64,000 bases of DNA from Microthrix sp041394405 (GCA_041394405.1 JAWKIF010000006.1:1240001-1304000); one strand, 5' to 3'. Shown: positions 31,524-40,602, counted from the stretch's first letter. The notes: generated by a model from the letters alone, not told the origin. Numbers and translations: made by a program.

Positions 31524-33497
31524 TCAGCCGGCGCGGCGCCTCGGATTCCACCCGAGGAGCGCCTCATCCGGAGCCAGCGGAGGGTCGACGAGCCACCACG
31601 GCGGTTCGGGTGGCCGCGAGTCCGCCCGTCGCCTGGACCGGGCCGCCGTTGGGCCGGGTTGGACTGCCTGGGTCTGGGCTTGCTGGGTCTGGGCTTGCTG
31701 GGTCTGGGCTTGCTGGGTCTGGGTTGGCCGGAGTTGGCGATTCGCCGCGAGGGCATGCTCGGGGATCGAAGCAGGCCGAGATGGTCGGTCGGGTTCGGGC
31801 TCGGAGGCGCTCCCCTGCCCAGCATGATCGGTCCGGTGCTGGGCGCGGCGAGGCGTGCTTGCGCCGAGCGCCGGCTCAGGCGGCGGTCGGGGCTCCACCC
31901 TCCGCTGCACGGGTGCGTACCCCCACTCTCGATCGAGATGCCCGGGATACGGGCCAACATGGCCCGTATCCGGATCTGCCATGCCTGAGCGTGTGGCGGC
32001 AGCAACCAGGCCCTCGAGGCTGGTGTCGGAAGGTGGCCTGGGAGGACGCATCTCGATGGGTGCGCCACTGGCATTGGTAAACCGCAAACCGGTGCACGCG
32101 GTACCGAGGATGCGGAGGAGCCCGTGGTGGTGCGCCCGGTGGTGGGCTCGACAGATGGAAACGAGGTTGTCGGCATCTGTCGAGCCTCCGTCCTCCCAGT
32201 GGTGCAGGTGGTGGATCTCCAGGCCACGTGTTGCGCCACACCCTGGTACGACACAGCCGAGGTCGCGCCGCAGGATGATGCGGCGAAGCGCCGGCGGGAT
32301 GGAACGGGTCGTGCGACCCAGATCCACCGGCCGGGAACCCCGATACCCAACGATGCGCATGCGGCAGTCGCACACCATCTGGCGTCGTATGGGATCGGGA
32401 ACGGGCTGGGTGGAGCCATCTGCGAACAGCTGTCCATATCGGTAGTGGAAGTGCACCAGGGTGCGATCGGTGGGGTCGCCCGACACGGCCTGGGCATCGA
32501 CATGGTCGAAGTAGCCGAGTGCCAGGTTGCTCAGAGCGTCAACCCAGGTGATGCGCAACTTCTCATCCGGGTCCTGAGCCTGGTTGAAGGCCTGGTCACG
32601 GGCCGTTTGCAGCGCGCCGGCAACGAGTGCGCCCAACTCGGGGGACAGGTCTGCCCGCATGGCCCAACGACCATCGGCTGTCTCCCCGAAGCTCACGCTC
32701 GACGGGCGATCACCGCTCACAGGTTCGTCCCGTGTGGGCGCCGCCTCGGTGCCTTGGTCGGCTCCAGTTCCTTGGTCGGCTCCAGTTCCTTGGTCGGCTG
32801 CAGTTCCTTGGTCGGACTCGGGGGCGTCCGGGTGGGTGGCGCTGTCCTCGTCGGACCCGTCGCTGCCGACCCCGGGGGATTCATCGTCGCCGGGCGGGGG
32901 AAGCGCCGCCACGCTCGTTCGAAGCTGGGACAGCGTGAGGTTGCGGGCCAGGGCGACGAAGTCCGGTTGGTAGTAGTTCGGGATTCGGGCACAGATGAGA
33001 GCGGCCGCATCCAGGGTGATGGCACCCTCGACCAGCGCATCGATGACCTGGGGATACTCCGTTGCCGCCTTGGCAACGGCAATGACCCGGCCGATGACTG
33101 CCGACCCGGCGGCCCAATGCAGGGACAACCAGTGGTGCATGGAACGGATGCCGTCGCCGCACCACCAGCCGGTCGTGATCGCCTGTGCGCAGAGCAGCAC
33201 CATTTGGCCGTAAGTGGCGTTGGTGACACCGCCCAGCGCACGCATGGAGTCGTTGAGGCGCCCCCCATCGGCATCGGAGAACTCGTGTTGGGCATGGGGG
33301 TCGACCTGAGCGAGGTCGTCCCTGAGCCGCTGCTCGGCCGCGGCGTGAATGCCGGACGGCGGAGCGCCGCGTTCGATCTGCTGGTCGGCCCCACCAGTTG
33401 CGGGCGCCTCAGCGCCGGCGTGCGCCCCGCCCCGCAGGTTGGACGCGAGCTGTTCGGCGGGTGGAGCCGAAGCGTCAACTGGTGGTGCGGGGAACAT
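31524..33497 (-). CDS. DUF222/13E12-family HNH endonuclease-like protein
   Basis: 657 residues. The N-terminal DUF222-like helical region (DSMRALGGVTNATYGQMVLLCAQA, VIDALVEGAITLDAA) is followed by a low-complexity Asp-Gln-Gly-Thr-Ala/Gly repeat, a second conserved part (YFDHVDAQAVSGDPTDRTLVHFHYRYG) and the HNH nuclease motif CVVPGCGATRGLEIHHLHHW...GSTDADNLVSICRAHH. The C-terminus is a Pro/Gln/Thr tail with repeated TQQAQ. This family is abundant and often multicopy in actinobacteria, sometimes linked to mobile introns, and its biology is unclear. ATG 33497: TACACT ends 7 nt upstream. Confidence 0.85.
   Translation of the reverse strand: MFPAPPVDASAPPAEQLASNLRGGAHAGAEAPATGGADQQIERGAPPSGIHAAAEQRLRDDLAQVDPHAQHEFSDADGGRLNDSMRALGGVTNATYGQMVLLCAQAITTGWWCGDGIRSMHHWLSLHWAAGSAVIGRVIAVAKAATEYPQVIDALVEGAITLDAAALICARIPNYYQPDFVALARNLTLSQLRTSVAALPPPGDDESPGVGSDGSDEDSATHPDAPESDQGTAADQGTGADQGTGADQGTEAAPTRDEPVSGDRPSSVSFGETADGRWAMRADLSPELGALVAGALQTARDQAFNQAQDPDEKLRITWVDALSNLALGYFDHVDAQAVSGDPTDRTLVHFHYRYGQLFADGSTQPVPDPIRRQMVCDCRMRIVGYRGSRPVDLGRTTRSIPPALRRIILRRDLGCVVPGCGATRGLEIHHLHHWEDGGSTDADNLVSICRAHHRAHHHGLLRILGTACTGLRFTNASGAPIEMRPPRPPSDTSLEGLVAAATRSGMADPDTGHVGPYPGHLDREWGYAPVQRRVEPRPPPEPALGASTPRRAQHRTDHAGQGSASEPEPDRPSRPASIPEHALAANRQLRPTQTQQAQTQQAQTQQAQTQAVQPGPTAARSRRRADSRPPEPPWWLVDPPLAPDEALLGWNPRRRAG
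31669..31728 (-). repeat. 15-bp in-frame tandem repeats (TQQAQ-type) in the HNH gene
   Basis: About four 15-bp units built on CTGGGTCTGGGCTTG encode Gln/Thr/Ala repeats in the C-terminal tail. The unit length is a multiple of three, so copy-number change keeps frame. Confidence 0.8.
32752..32815 (-). repeat. 18-bp in-frame tandem repeats in the HNH gene
   Basis: About three to four copies of an 18-bp unit (core TTGGTCGGCTCCAGTTCC) encode the repeated D-Q-G-T-G/A-A linker between the DUF222 part and the HNH domain. Confidence 0.8.
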
Positions 33498-33504
33498 GTG
33501 TTCG

Positions 33505-33510
33505 AGTGTA
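33505..33510 (-). promoter_or_regulatory. -10 element (TACACT), leaderless HNH gene
   Basis: On the minus strand TACACT ends 7 nt before the ATG at 33497. Confidence 0.55.
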
Positions 33511-33698
33511 CGTGGCCGAACGGCCGGTGGCAACCCCGGACGACAGATTCTCGAACAAACTTCAGAGGGTGGCGATGCCCTCGCGGCTGGTGACCGGACC
33601 GTCGTTGAGCGACCGGGAACCGGCCAGTCTGCTGAACGCACGGTGGCGTGGTGTCCGGCGTCGTGCGATGACTCCACGAGCCGCCTGAACGGTGGCTT

Positions 33699-34808
33699 CT
33701 ACGAGTCGCCGGGGTGGGGGGAGGCGGCCTCGGCCAGCTCCAGGGCCGCACTGAGCTGCTCGGCAGACTCGTCTTCCGGGCCCTCGACCGACACCAACGC
33801 GTCTACGGGCAGGCGCGGGCCGATGGTGATGCCCTCGCGACCCAGCCCGATTCTGGCCAACCAGCGCGACGGCTTGGGCAGCGAGGAGAACTCGGGCCCG
33901 CTGAGGAACTCGGCCGCTCGGGTGTAGCCGGCCTCGATCAGCTCGCTCGTTCGGGTGAAGTCGTCGTAGCGAAGCTCGGGCCGGGTGCCGGTGGGGATCA
34001 CCACCACCTGGCAGCCGGCGGGGACGTTCGACAGATCCCGCATGAAGCGATGGTTCCGGGCGATCCAATACCCCAGCAGGGCGCCGTCCACCGGGCGGCG
34101 GATGGTGGCATCGGGACGTCCGTGGAGACCGACGTGCAGCACGTAGATCCGCTCGGCGCCCAACTCCACGGCCCGAGAGATGGGCACGTTGTCGATCACG
34201 CCGCCGTCGACGTACCGCCGGCCCTCGATGTCGACCGGCGGGTACACGGCCGGCAACGCCGCCGACGCCAGGATGGCGTCGAGCAACTCGCCCGAACCGA
34301 ACCAGCGCGCAACGCCCGCCGTGAGGTCGGTGGCCACGCATTCGAAACGCAACCTCAGCCCCTCGAAGCTGTCGTGGCGCCCAAGGAACGTGCCCACGAG
34401 CGAGCGAAGGCCCGCCGCAGAATGAACGGACTCGCCCTTGCGGAGCAGCTGCACCAGGCCGGGCATGCGGCCCGACGGCATGAGCGAGTCGCCGCTGACC
34501 TCCAACCACTGGGCCTCCATGCGGCGCACACCGGCCAGCGTCGGGTCGGCCGAATAGGCCGCTCCATTGAGGGCGCCGACCGAGCAGCCCAACACCACAT
34601 CGGGCTTGATCTTGCGTTCCGACAGGGCCCGCAGCATGCCGACCTGGACCGAGCCCAGGTTGCCCCCACCGGAGAGCACGAAGGCCGTGCGTGGTTCTCG
34701 TCGGCGCCGGGGACGGGGCGGCTCGCTGCCGTCAGCGGCCGTGGCGGGTTCTGGCAGGGGGCGATCTGTCGACCCCTTGGGCCGCGGTACCCAGGCTGGC
34801 AGCCTCAT
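33699..34808 (-). CDS. Patatin-like phospholipase
   Basis: 369 residues. The Ser-Asp dyad enzyme of the patatin/RssA group: oxyanion loop SGGGNLGSVQVG, nucleophile elbow GCSVGALNG (Ser in G-x-S-x-G) and catalytic Asp in YVDGGVIDNVPIS. A ~40-residue basic, proline-rich extension precedes the domain. The likely reaction is acyl-ester hydrolysis of phospholipids or related lipids. The ATG overlaps the pyruvate kinase stop (ATGA). The C-terminal half (HRFMRDLSNVPAGCQVVVIPTG) matches actinobacterial patatin-like proteins of unknown substrate. Confidence 0.88.
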   Translation of the reverse strand: MRLPAWVPRPKGSTDRPLPEPATAADGSEPPRPRRRREPRTAFVLSGGGNLGSVQVGMLRALSERKIKPDVVLGCSVGALNGAAYSADPTLAGVRRMEAQWLEVSGDSLMPSGRMPGLVQLLRKGESVHSAAGLRSLVGTFLGRHDSFEGLRLRFECVATDLTAGVARWFGSGELLDAILASAALPAVYPPVDIEGRRYVDGGVIDNVPISRAVELGAERIYVLHVGLHGRPDATIRRPVDGALLGYWIARNHRFMRDLSNVPAGCQVVVIPTGTRPELRYDDFTRTSELIEAGYTRAAEFLSGPEFSSLPKPSRWLARIGLGREGITIGPRLPVDALVSVEGPEDESAEQLSAALELAEAASPHPGDS

Positions 34809-36235
34809 GGCACTCGAAGGAGCCTGACGGTGTCGGTCTTGCGAACCTCGGAGCCCGAGCCCCACACGACGGCGATGAGGTCGCCGGACCGAACATGGCC
34901 GGCGTCGCGCACGCGCACCGTGAGATCATCCACCATGGCCATCTCGTCGTCGCCATGGCTGGTCACCATGGGGCTGACGCCCCAGCTCAGCGCCAGCTGG
35001 TTGACGGTTCGCGGTGAGGGTGACAGGCCGATGATGCCCATGGAGGGCCGAAAACGCGCGATGGAACGAACGGTGAACCCGGTGTCGGAGACGCACACGA
35101 TGGCCGCAACGTCCAACTCGGTGGCGGCCCTCCAGGCGGCGCCGGAGATGGCGTCGGTGATGGAGTTCGCCACCGAGATGTCGGTGGTGCGCCGGAGGTT
35201 GCGGATGCCACGGGGCCATTGCTCGTAGTCGAACTCCGCATCGGCGCGGTCCGCAATGCGGCCCATCGTGGCCACCACCTCCACCGGGTCCTGCCCCACC
35301 GCCGTCTCAGCGGACAACATGACCGCCGACGTGCCGTCAAAGATGGCGTTGGCCACGTCGGTGATCTCCGCTCGGGTCGGCGACGCCGCGTGCACCATCG
35401 ACTCCAGCATCTGGGTGGCGGTGATCACTGGCAGACCCGAGGCGATGCAGCTGCGGATGATCTGCTTCTGAAGGTGGGGCAGTTCCTGGATCCCGCACTC
35501 GATGCCGAGGTCGCCGCGCGCCACCATCACCGCGCCCGCAACCTCGAGGATACCGTCCAGGTTCTCGACTGCGGATCGGGTTTCGATCTTGGCCACGATG
35601 AGCGGACCCCGAGGCGGCGGTTCCACCCCGAGGCGACGCAGGTCGTGGGCCGATCGCACGAACGACACGCCGATCATGTCCACGCCCTCTTCAACCAAGG
35701 CATCCAGGAAGTACAGGTCCTCGGCTGTGGGGGTGCTCATCGTGAGTCGATCCGACGGCACGTGAAGACCGGGACGCCCCTGCAGCAGACCCTCGCCGGA
35801 CACGGTGGCCTTCAGTACCGACCCGTCGTTGGAGCTCACCCGCAACGACACTCCTCCGTCGCCGATGGTCAGGGTGTCGCCGAGGCCGACATCGTCGATG
35901 AGTAGCGGGTAGTCCACCCACAGTCCGTCGGGGCCGGAACGATCGGTGCCGGGCGCCACCTTCACCGTGTCGCCGTCGCGGAGGACAACCCCGCCCTCGA
36001 CCAGCTCCGTCAAGCGCACCTTGGGGCCGGGAAGGTCGGCCAGGATGCCAATCGGGCGACCCACCTCACCCGCCAGGCGGCGAACCAGGCGCATGCGTTC
36101 CAGCGCCTGGCCAAGCGTGCCGTGGGCAAGGTTGAGGCGGATGACGTCCGCCCCGGCCTCGATCATGGCCCGCAGGACGGGCTCGTCGTCGGACGCCGGC
36201 CCCAGTGTGGCGATGATCTTTGTACGGCGAGGCAT
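34805..36235 (-). CDS. pyk: Pyruvate kinase
   Basis: 476 residues, full length. Converts phosphoenolpyruvate and ADP to pyruvate and ATP, the last step of glycolysis. Visible: RRTKIIATLGPASDDEPVLRAMIEAGADVIRLNLAHG, the inserted beta-barrel B domain (~70-165), the catalytic Lys in IVAKIET, MVARGDLGIECG and the signature VITATQMLESM. TAGGCT ends 7 nt before the ATG, so the transcript is probably leaderless. Coupled by 4-bp overlap to the patatin gene; that pairing has no obvious metabolic logic. Confidence 0.95.
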   Translation of the reverse strand: MPRRTKIIATLGPASDDEPVLRAMIEAGADVIRLNLAHGTLGQALERMRLVRRLAGEVGRPIGILADLPGPKVRLTELVEGGVVLRDGDTVKVAPGTDRSGPDGLWVDYPLLIDDVGLGDTLTIGDGGVSLRVSSNDGSVLKATVSGEGLLQGRPGLHVPSDRLTMSTPTAEDLYFLDALVEEGVDMIGVSFVRSAHDLRRLGVEPPPRGPLIVAKIETRSAVENLDGILEVAGAVMVARGDLGIECGIQELPHLQKQIIRSCIASGLPVITATQMLESMVHAASPTRAEITDVANAIFDGTSAVMLSAETAVGQDPVEVVATMGRIADRADAEFDYEQWPRGIRNLRRTTDISVANSITDAISGAAWRAATELDVAAIVCVSDTGFTVRSIARFRPSMGIIGLSPSPRTVNQLALSWGVSPMVTSHGDDEMAMVDDLTVRVRDAGHVRSGDLIAVVWGSGSEVRKTDTVRLLRVP

Positions 36236-36242
36236 GAACGCG

Positions 36243-36248
36243 AGCCTA
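36243..36248 (-). promoter_or_regulatory. -10 element (TAGGCT), leaderless pyruvate kinase
   Basis: On the minus strand TAGGCT ends 7 nt before the ATG at 36235, within the 24-bp gap to the flavin-reductase gene. Confidence 0.5.
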
Positions 36249-36259
36249 CCCAGCCCTGC

Positions 36260-36835
36260 TCATTCCGGGGCGGTGCCCTCGGCCGCCTCAACCCGGGCCA
36301 GCAGCCGGTCCCGCACCGAGTTGTCACGGGTCCGGGCCTTTCCCCCCGTCTTCCGCCAGCCCAGGCGGGACGAATAGAGCAGCGGGTCCTCGCCGAGGCG
36401 CCCCTCCCCCACCTCGGTCACCCGAGCGAAGAACAGGTGGTGATCGATGGCATCGCCCCGATCCCAGGCGGTGGTGACCTGGACGACCTCGGCCCCCAGC
36501 CACGACAGCGCGCCGGGGACGTGGGGCCAGCCGTTGGTCTCGGTGAGGAACTCGGGCGCGACGTGCTTGAACTTGCGGCCCGGGTACGAGAAGTACTGGC
36601 CCTCCTCGATCTGGTCGGCGGCCAGCACCGAGACGCAGAACCGCTCGCTGGCGCGCATGAGCGGGTAGGTGTCGTGACGGGGCGAGACCGAGGCCATGAT
36701 GATGGGCTCGTCGAAGCTCACCTGGGTGATCCAGTGCGAGCAATAGGCGCGGGTGACGCCATCGTGGCGGGCCGCCACCACCTGTACTCCCGAGATCATC
36801 TGGCCAAGGCAGCGCTTCAGGTCGCGATCAATCAT
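36260..36835 (-). CDS. Flavin-reductase-like domain protein
   Basis: 191 residues. The split-barrel FMN-binding domain of the flavin reductase family: a start with ISGVQVVAARHDGVTRAYCSHWITQVSFDEPIIMASVSPRHDTYPLMRAS, SERFCVSVLAADQ and, near the end, DHHLFFARVTEVGEG. Members reduce FMN with NAD(P)H for partner monooxygenases or act as standalone flavoproteins. No monooxygenase is adjacent. CGGAGC lies just before the ATG. Partner and substrate unknown. Confidence 0.8.
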   Translation of the reverse strand: MIDRDLKRCLGQMISGVQVVAARHDGVTRAYCSHWITQVSFDEPIIMASVSPRHDTYPLMRASERFCVSVLAADQIEEGQYFSYPGRKFKHVAPEFLTETNGWPHVPGALSWLGAEVVQVTTAWDRGDAIDHHLFFARVTEVGEGRLGEDPLLYSSRLGWRKTGGKARTRDNSVRDRLLARVEAAEGTAPE

Positions 36836-36875
36836 GGAGCTCCGTTCGACGTCGGGGGTTCGGTCCCGGGTTCGG

Positions 36876-37658
36876 TCAGTTCAAGAGCGTGCGCAAACGC
36901 GCCGCCTCGCCTCGCCAACGCTCGGCAGGCGCACCTTCGCCGAGCGAGTCGGCGAGGGCCGAGCATGCCGCAGCGGCCTCGTCCCAGCGGCCCAGGCGAC
37001 TGAGCACGACGGCGAGTTCCTGTGTCGCCTCGGTCCCGGGCGGACGCGACTCGGCGAGCAACTCCAGCACCCAGGCCAGGCCCTCCAGGTCGCCGTGGCG
37101 ACCGTAGGCCACGCGCAGGTTGGCGAGGGTGCGAAGCAGCATCACCCGGTGGCCCACGGGGGCTAGCTGGTCCGGCACCAACGCCGTACCCAACAGGCGC
37201 ACATGCAACTCAGCGACGTCGGCGAAGGACATCTGTCGGCCGCCCGCGAACGGGTCGTAGAACCGATGGGGGTCCTCGCCGTGGGCCAGCAGGAAGTGGC
37301 CGGGCATGGCGATGCCTCGCAGCGGCGTTGCGCGGCGCTCGGCCACAGCCAGTGCCACCGCGCTGAGCGACAGCGGGATGCCCCGGCGGCGGGCCAACAC
37401 CCGATCGATCAGGGAGTTGTTGGGATCGTAGTAGTTGTTGGTGTTGGGCCGAAGGCCCGAGTCGCCAAAGAGGCTTGCGCACAGTCCGCCCGGGTCGTGG
37501 TCGCCGTGTTGGTCGGCCAACTGGTCCAGCTGCACATCGATGTGGTGGGGGTCCAGGGTCGGGTTGGCGTGGCGGGCTATGGCCGAGAGGCCCCGTTCCA
37601 ACCGACCGGGAGCTGCCGGCGCACGCAGCTCTTCCATCAGTTGTGTGGTGGCGGTCAC
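36876..37658 (-). CDS. SirB1-type transglutaminase-like protein
   Basis: 260 residues. The SirB1/transglutaminase-like pattern NTNNYYDPNNSLIDRVLARRRGIPLSLSAVALAVAERR, then GIAMPGHFLLAHGED and the aromatic/Asp segment FYDPFAGG are visible, followed by a TPR-like helical C-terminus (HRVMLLRTLANLRVAYGRHGDLEGLAWVLELL). The catalytic Cys of true transglutaminases is not apparent (SLSAV in its place), typical of this family. Function unknown. GTG start: its transcript could be leaderless (TAGATT ends 6 nt upstream) although it also overlaps the MFS stop (GTGA). Confidence 0.8.
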   Translation of the reverse strand: MTATTQLMEELRAPAAPGRLERGLSAIARHANPTLDPHHIDVQLDQLADQHGDHDPGGLCASLFGDSGLRPNTNNYYDPNNSLIDRVLARRRGIPLSLSAVALAVAERRATPLRGIAMPGHFLLAHGEDPHRFYDPFAGGRQMSFADVAELHVRLLGTALVPDQLAPVGHRVMLLRTLANLRVAYGRHGDLEGLAWVLELLAESRPPGTEATQELAVVLSRLGRWDEAAAACSALADSLGEGAPAERWRGEAARLRTLLN

Positions 37659-38995
37659 CCCATCAATCTACGGAGCATCGACCCAGGCTGCGACGCGGGC
37701 ACCGCGCCGGGCGCGAGAGGACGGTCCGTACTCGCCGGAGCGCTCGGCCCGGCGGCGGCCAGGTCACCATGGCCCGGCGCCATCGCGCCCGGCTCGCCGC
37801 CCAGCCGAACCATGGCAATGCCCGCCGCACCGAGCAGGGCCATCACCGCGGCGGCAGCCCAGGTGAGTCCATAGCCGGCGTGCTCGGAAAGCGGCCCCAG
37901 GATGAGCGGCCCCGCCGTGGTACCGACATAGATGCCCGTCTGGGAAACCCCGGTTGCCCGTCCGGGCGAACCGGGCCTGGCGCGCACGACGGCCAGGTTG
38001 AACGCCCCCGGCCATGCCCAGCCGGCACCAAAGGCCGGGGCCAGCGCGATCCAGTGGGCGGTTGGGACGCGCAGTCCGAAGCTCAGCAGTGCCAGGGCAC
38101 CGACGGCCAGCATGGCGGCGACCCATCGCAGCACGGCTTCGGGCGAACTGGCGCGGCGATCCGCCATGGTGCCGACCACCACCCTGCCGGCGATGGCCAG
38201 CCCCGAGCCCAACGATGCCGCGAGACCGGCCGTTGCGAGGGACATGCCCGCGTCGCGGGCCGACTCCACGAAGAAGCCACCCAAGGCCACGGCGCTGGCC
38301 GAACCACATGCCGCCGCGGCGGCCAAGAGCCACAGGGCCGGATCGGCGAGGCGCGGCGCGTGCCGTGCGGGCCCGGCACCCTGGGGCCGATGGCCGCGCC
38401 TGGGAGGTGCGAGCGGCTCCCATGACCGGGCCGGAACCAGGGCAACTGCGCTGACGGCCGCCCCGGTCGCCGCCAGCACAAAGGCGCTGCGCCACCCGAC
38501 ATGAACCACCAGCACCGGCAGCACCAGACCCGCCACCAAGGCGCCACCCGGATTGGCCGACTGCTTCACGGCGAAGGCGACACCATGCCGTTCGATCGGG
38601 AGGTGACGTGCGACGTAGACGTTGGCCGCCACCTGGGTCAGTGCGTTGCTGGCCCCGCCGAGCATCATGGCCACCGCCAACAGCGGCACGGAGCGCCCGA
38701 GCGTGGCCACCATCCCGGCTGCGAGTCCCGATCCGGCGAGTCCGATCTGCAGGCTCGTGACCGGTCCGACGGCGTCGGCCACGGTGCCCGCCCGTTGAGC
38801 GACCAGCGCCGACATGGCGAAGAAGGCAGCCATCAGTAGGCCGGTGGTGGCCTCCCCGTAGCCAAGGTCGTCGCCCATGGGCCCGGCCAGCGCGCCGACG
38901 AGGAACACCGGCAGAATGGACGCGACGATCGCCGGTATGAGGGGTACCAGGCGACCACCGAGCGGCCGGGGCGAAGCGGTGGCGGGCGAGGGCAC
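37655..38995 (-). CDS. Major facilitator superfamily transporter
   Basis: 446 residues with ~12 helices. The A-motif-like loop between helices 2 and 3 is QRAGTVADAVGP and the equivalent in the second half is GRVVVGTMADRRAS. Members of this drug/metabolite-exporter group (like CynX or YbjJ types) export small molecules; no substrate can be given. A disordered tail rich in Ala/Pro follows. GTG 38995 was chosen: CAAGGT ends 6 nt upstream. It is co-transcribed with the SirB1-like gene. Confidence 0.8.
   Translation of the reverse strand: MPSPATASPRPLGGRLVPLIPAIVASILPVFLVGALAGPMGDDLGYGEATTGLLMAAFFAMSALVAQRAGTVADAVGPVTSLQIGLAGSGLAAGMVATLGRSVPLLAVAMMLGGASNALTQVAANVYVARHLPIERHGVAFAVKQSANPGGALVAGLVLPVLVVHVGWRSAFVLAATGAAVSAVALVPARSWEPLAPPRRGHRPQGAGPARHAPRLADPALWLLAAAAACGSASAVALGGFFVESARDAGMSLATAGLAASLGSGLAIAGRVVVGTMADRRASSPEAVLRWVAAMLAVGALALLSFGLRVPTAHWIALAPAFGAGWAWPGAFNLAVVRARPGSPGRATGVSQTGIYVGTTAGPLILGPLSEHAGYGLTWAAAAVMALLGAAGIAMVRLGGEPGAMAPGHGDLAAAGPSAPASTDRPLAPGAVPASQPGSMLRRLMG
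37665..37670 (-). promoter_or_regulatory. -10 element (TAGATT) before the SirB1-like gene
   Basis: On the minus strand TAGATT ends 6 nt before GTG 37658, inside the end of the MFS gene. Confidence 0.45.
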
Positions 38996-39141
38996 GGCGA
39001 CACCTTGGCAGCACGGGCCGACCGGCACCCAACGCGTTTCAGCGTCGCCGGGTCGGCGACGTCACCTGCCGCGGCGGGGTCGCAGCATCCGCCACGAGGT
39101 ACTCGAGCGGCATCAGTCGTGCCCGAGTCACCATCCCGTGG

Positions 39142-39147
39142 GAAGCT
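39142..39147 (+). promoter_or_regulatory. Possible -10 (GAAGCT) before the GDPD gene
   Basis: GAAGCT ends 7 nt before GTG 39155. Weaker match (only A2 and T6 of the TAnnnT pattern). Confidence 0.3.
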
Positions 39148-39154
39148 GGGCATC

Positions 39155-39907
39155 GTGGCCTCCGCACTGCACCCGTACCTGGATTGGCCGACCCCGCACC
39201 CCATCGCACATCGCGGTGGGGCTTCGGAGGCGCCCGAGAACACGTTGGCCGCCTTCCGCCACGCGGTGGGGGCGCGCTACCCCTTTCTCGAGACCGACGC
39301 CCATGCCACCGCCGATGGGGTGTTGGTGGCGTTCCACGACGAGCGGCTCGACCGGGTGACCGACCGGGAGGGCGTCATCGCCGAGCTGCCCTACTCGGAG
39401 GTGTCCAAGGCCAAGGTGGACGGAGAACCCATCCCGCTTCTGGAGCAGCTCTTGGAGGAGTTCCCCGACCACCGCTTCAACATCGACGCCAAGTCCGATG
39501 CGGCGGCAGCGGCCCTGCCGGCGATCCTTCGGCGCACCAAGGCGCTGGCCAGGGTGTGCCTGGCCTCGTTCTCCACCGAGCGGCTCGTCCGCCTGCGACG
39601 CGATCTCGGCGACAAGGCCTGCACCGCCGCCAGCCCGCGCGAGATCGGCCAGTGGCGGGCCGGGCGGGTGGGCAGTGGTTTCGACGTGTTGCAGGTGCCA
39701 ACCACCCATCGCAATGTGGAGCTGGTGACCCGTTCGACGGTGGCGAGAGCCCAGCGAGCGGGCATCCCCGTCCATGTCTGGACCATCGATGACCCGGTCG
39801 AGATCGATCGCCTGCTGGACCTGGGCGTCGACGGGATCATCACCGACAGCCTCGACAACCTGCGGGGCGTGCTGGAGCGGCGGGGCCAGTGGCATCCAGT
39901 CCCCTAG
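39155..39907 (+). CDS. Glycerophosphodiester phosphodiesterase
   Basis: 250 residues. The GDPD TIM-barrel starts with the catalytic/metal segment HRGGASEAPENTLAAFRHA, then LETDAHATADGVLVAFHDERLDRVTD with the metal-binding E/D and second catalytic His, FNIDAKSD and, near the end, HVWTIDDPVEIDRLLDLGVDGIITD. It hydrolyses glycerophosphodiesters to sn-glycerol 3-phosphate and an alcohol. No signal peptide, so cytoplasmic. Divergent from the MFS gene with ~160 bp between. Overlaps rsmI by 19 bp. Confidence 0.9.
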   Translation: MASALHPYLDWPTPHPIAHRGGASEAPENTLAAFRHAVGARYPFLETDAHATADGVLVAFHDERLDRVTDREGVIAELPYSEVSKAKVDGEPIPLLEQLLEEFPDHRFNIDAKSDAAAAALPAILRRTKALARVCLASFSTERLVRLRRDLGDKACTAASPREIGQWRAGRVGSGFDVLQVPTTHRNVELVTRSTVARAQRAGIPVHVWTIDDPVEIDRLLDLGVDGIITDSLDNLRGVLERRGQWHPVP

Positions 39908-40599
39908 CCGGCACGTTGGTGCTCATCGCCACGCCCATCGGTCGGGCGGACGACCTGACGACGCCCGCCCGACTTGAGCTGGCCGCGGTGGATGTGTTGG
40001 CGTGCGAGGACACCCGTCGAACCCGCCGGCTCTTGGCAGCTGTGGGCGTCGCAGCCCCGCGACTGAGATCGGTCCGGCGCGAGAACGAAGCGGCGTCGGT
40101 GGCCTGGTGCATGCGACAGCTGCTGGCTGGTCGCCGGGTGGGCATGGTGAGCGACGCCGGCATGCCGGGCGTGTCCGATCCCGGACAGCGGCTCGTGGCC
40201 GGGGTGCGGGCTGCCGGCGGCAGGGTGGTGTCGGTGCCCGGCCCCTCGGCGGTGGCCGAGGTGGTGGCGCGCATCCCTTGGGTGCAGCGGGGATTCGCCT
40301 TCGAGGGCTTCCCGCCCCGAAGCGGTGGTGACCGCACGCGGCTGCTTGATCGGGTTGCCACAAGCAGGGTCCCGACGGTGCTCTTTGAGAGCCCGCGGCG
40401 GGTTGAGGCGACCATGGCCGAACTCGCAGCGGTGTGTGGCGGGGACCGGCGGGCGGCGGTGGGCAAGGATCTCACCAAGACCCACGAGCGGGTGGTGGTG
40501 GGCACGTTGGGCACTCCTCTCGGCGAGCCGTTGGGCGAGTACGTCGTCGTGGTCGACGGCGCGGGCGATGCTGGCGACGCCACCGTCGGTTACCACTAA
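39889..40599 (+). CDS. rsmI: 16S rRNA (cytidine-1402 2'-O) methyltransferase RsmI
   Basis: 236 residues. SAM-dependent methyltransferase of the tetrapyrrole-methylase fold that methylates C1402 in the ribosomal decoding centre. Visible: GTLVLIATPIGRADDLT, VLACEDTRRTRRLL, VGMVSDAGMPGVSDPGQRLV (SAM-binding), VVSVPGPSAV and AFEGFPPR, then the ESPRRVEATM region. The usual 'IGN' is IGR here. GTG start lies within the GDPD gene. Slightly shorter than the E. coli enzyme because the C-terminal extension is missing. Confidence 0.93.
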   Translation: MASSPLAGTLVLIATPIGRADDLTTPARLELAAVDVLACEDTRRTRRLLAAVGVAAPRLRSVRRENEAASVAWCMRQLLAGRRVGMVSDAGMPGVSDPGQRLVAGVRAAGGRVVSVPGPSAVAEVVARIPWVQRGFAFEGFPPRSGGDRTRLLDRVATSRVPTVLFESPRRVEATMAELAAVCGGDRRAAVGKDLTKTHERVVVGTLGTPLGEPLGEYVVVVDGAGDAGDATVGYH

Positions 40600-40602
40600 G
40601 GT
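40597..40602 (+). promoter_or_regulatory. -10 element (TAAGGT) for the peptide ABC operon
   Basis: TAAGGT overlaps the rsmI stop. Transcription from ~40609 would give a leader of about 75 nt carrying the Shine-Dalgarno AAGGGAGGG (40666-40674). Confidence 0.45.

Noticed and set aside
32752..32815. CRISPR-like array
   Set aside because: The units are contiguous with no spacers and are in frame with the HNH protein, so a coding repeat.
33498..33698. Searched the 200-bp gap between the HNH start and the patatin stop for a small gene
   Set aside because: Nothing with a credible start, ribosome binding site or domain; only the HNH -10 element is seen.
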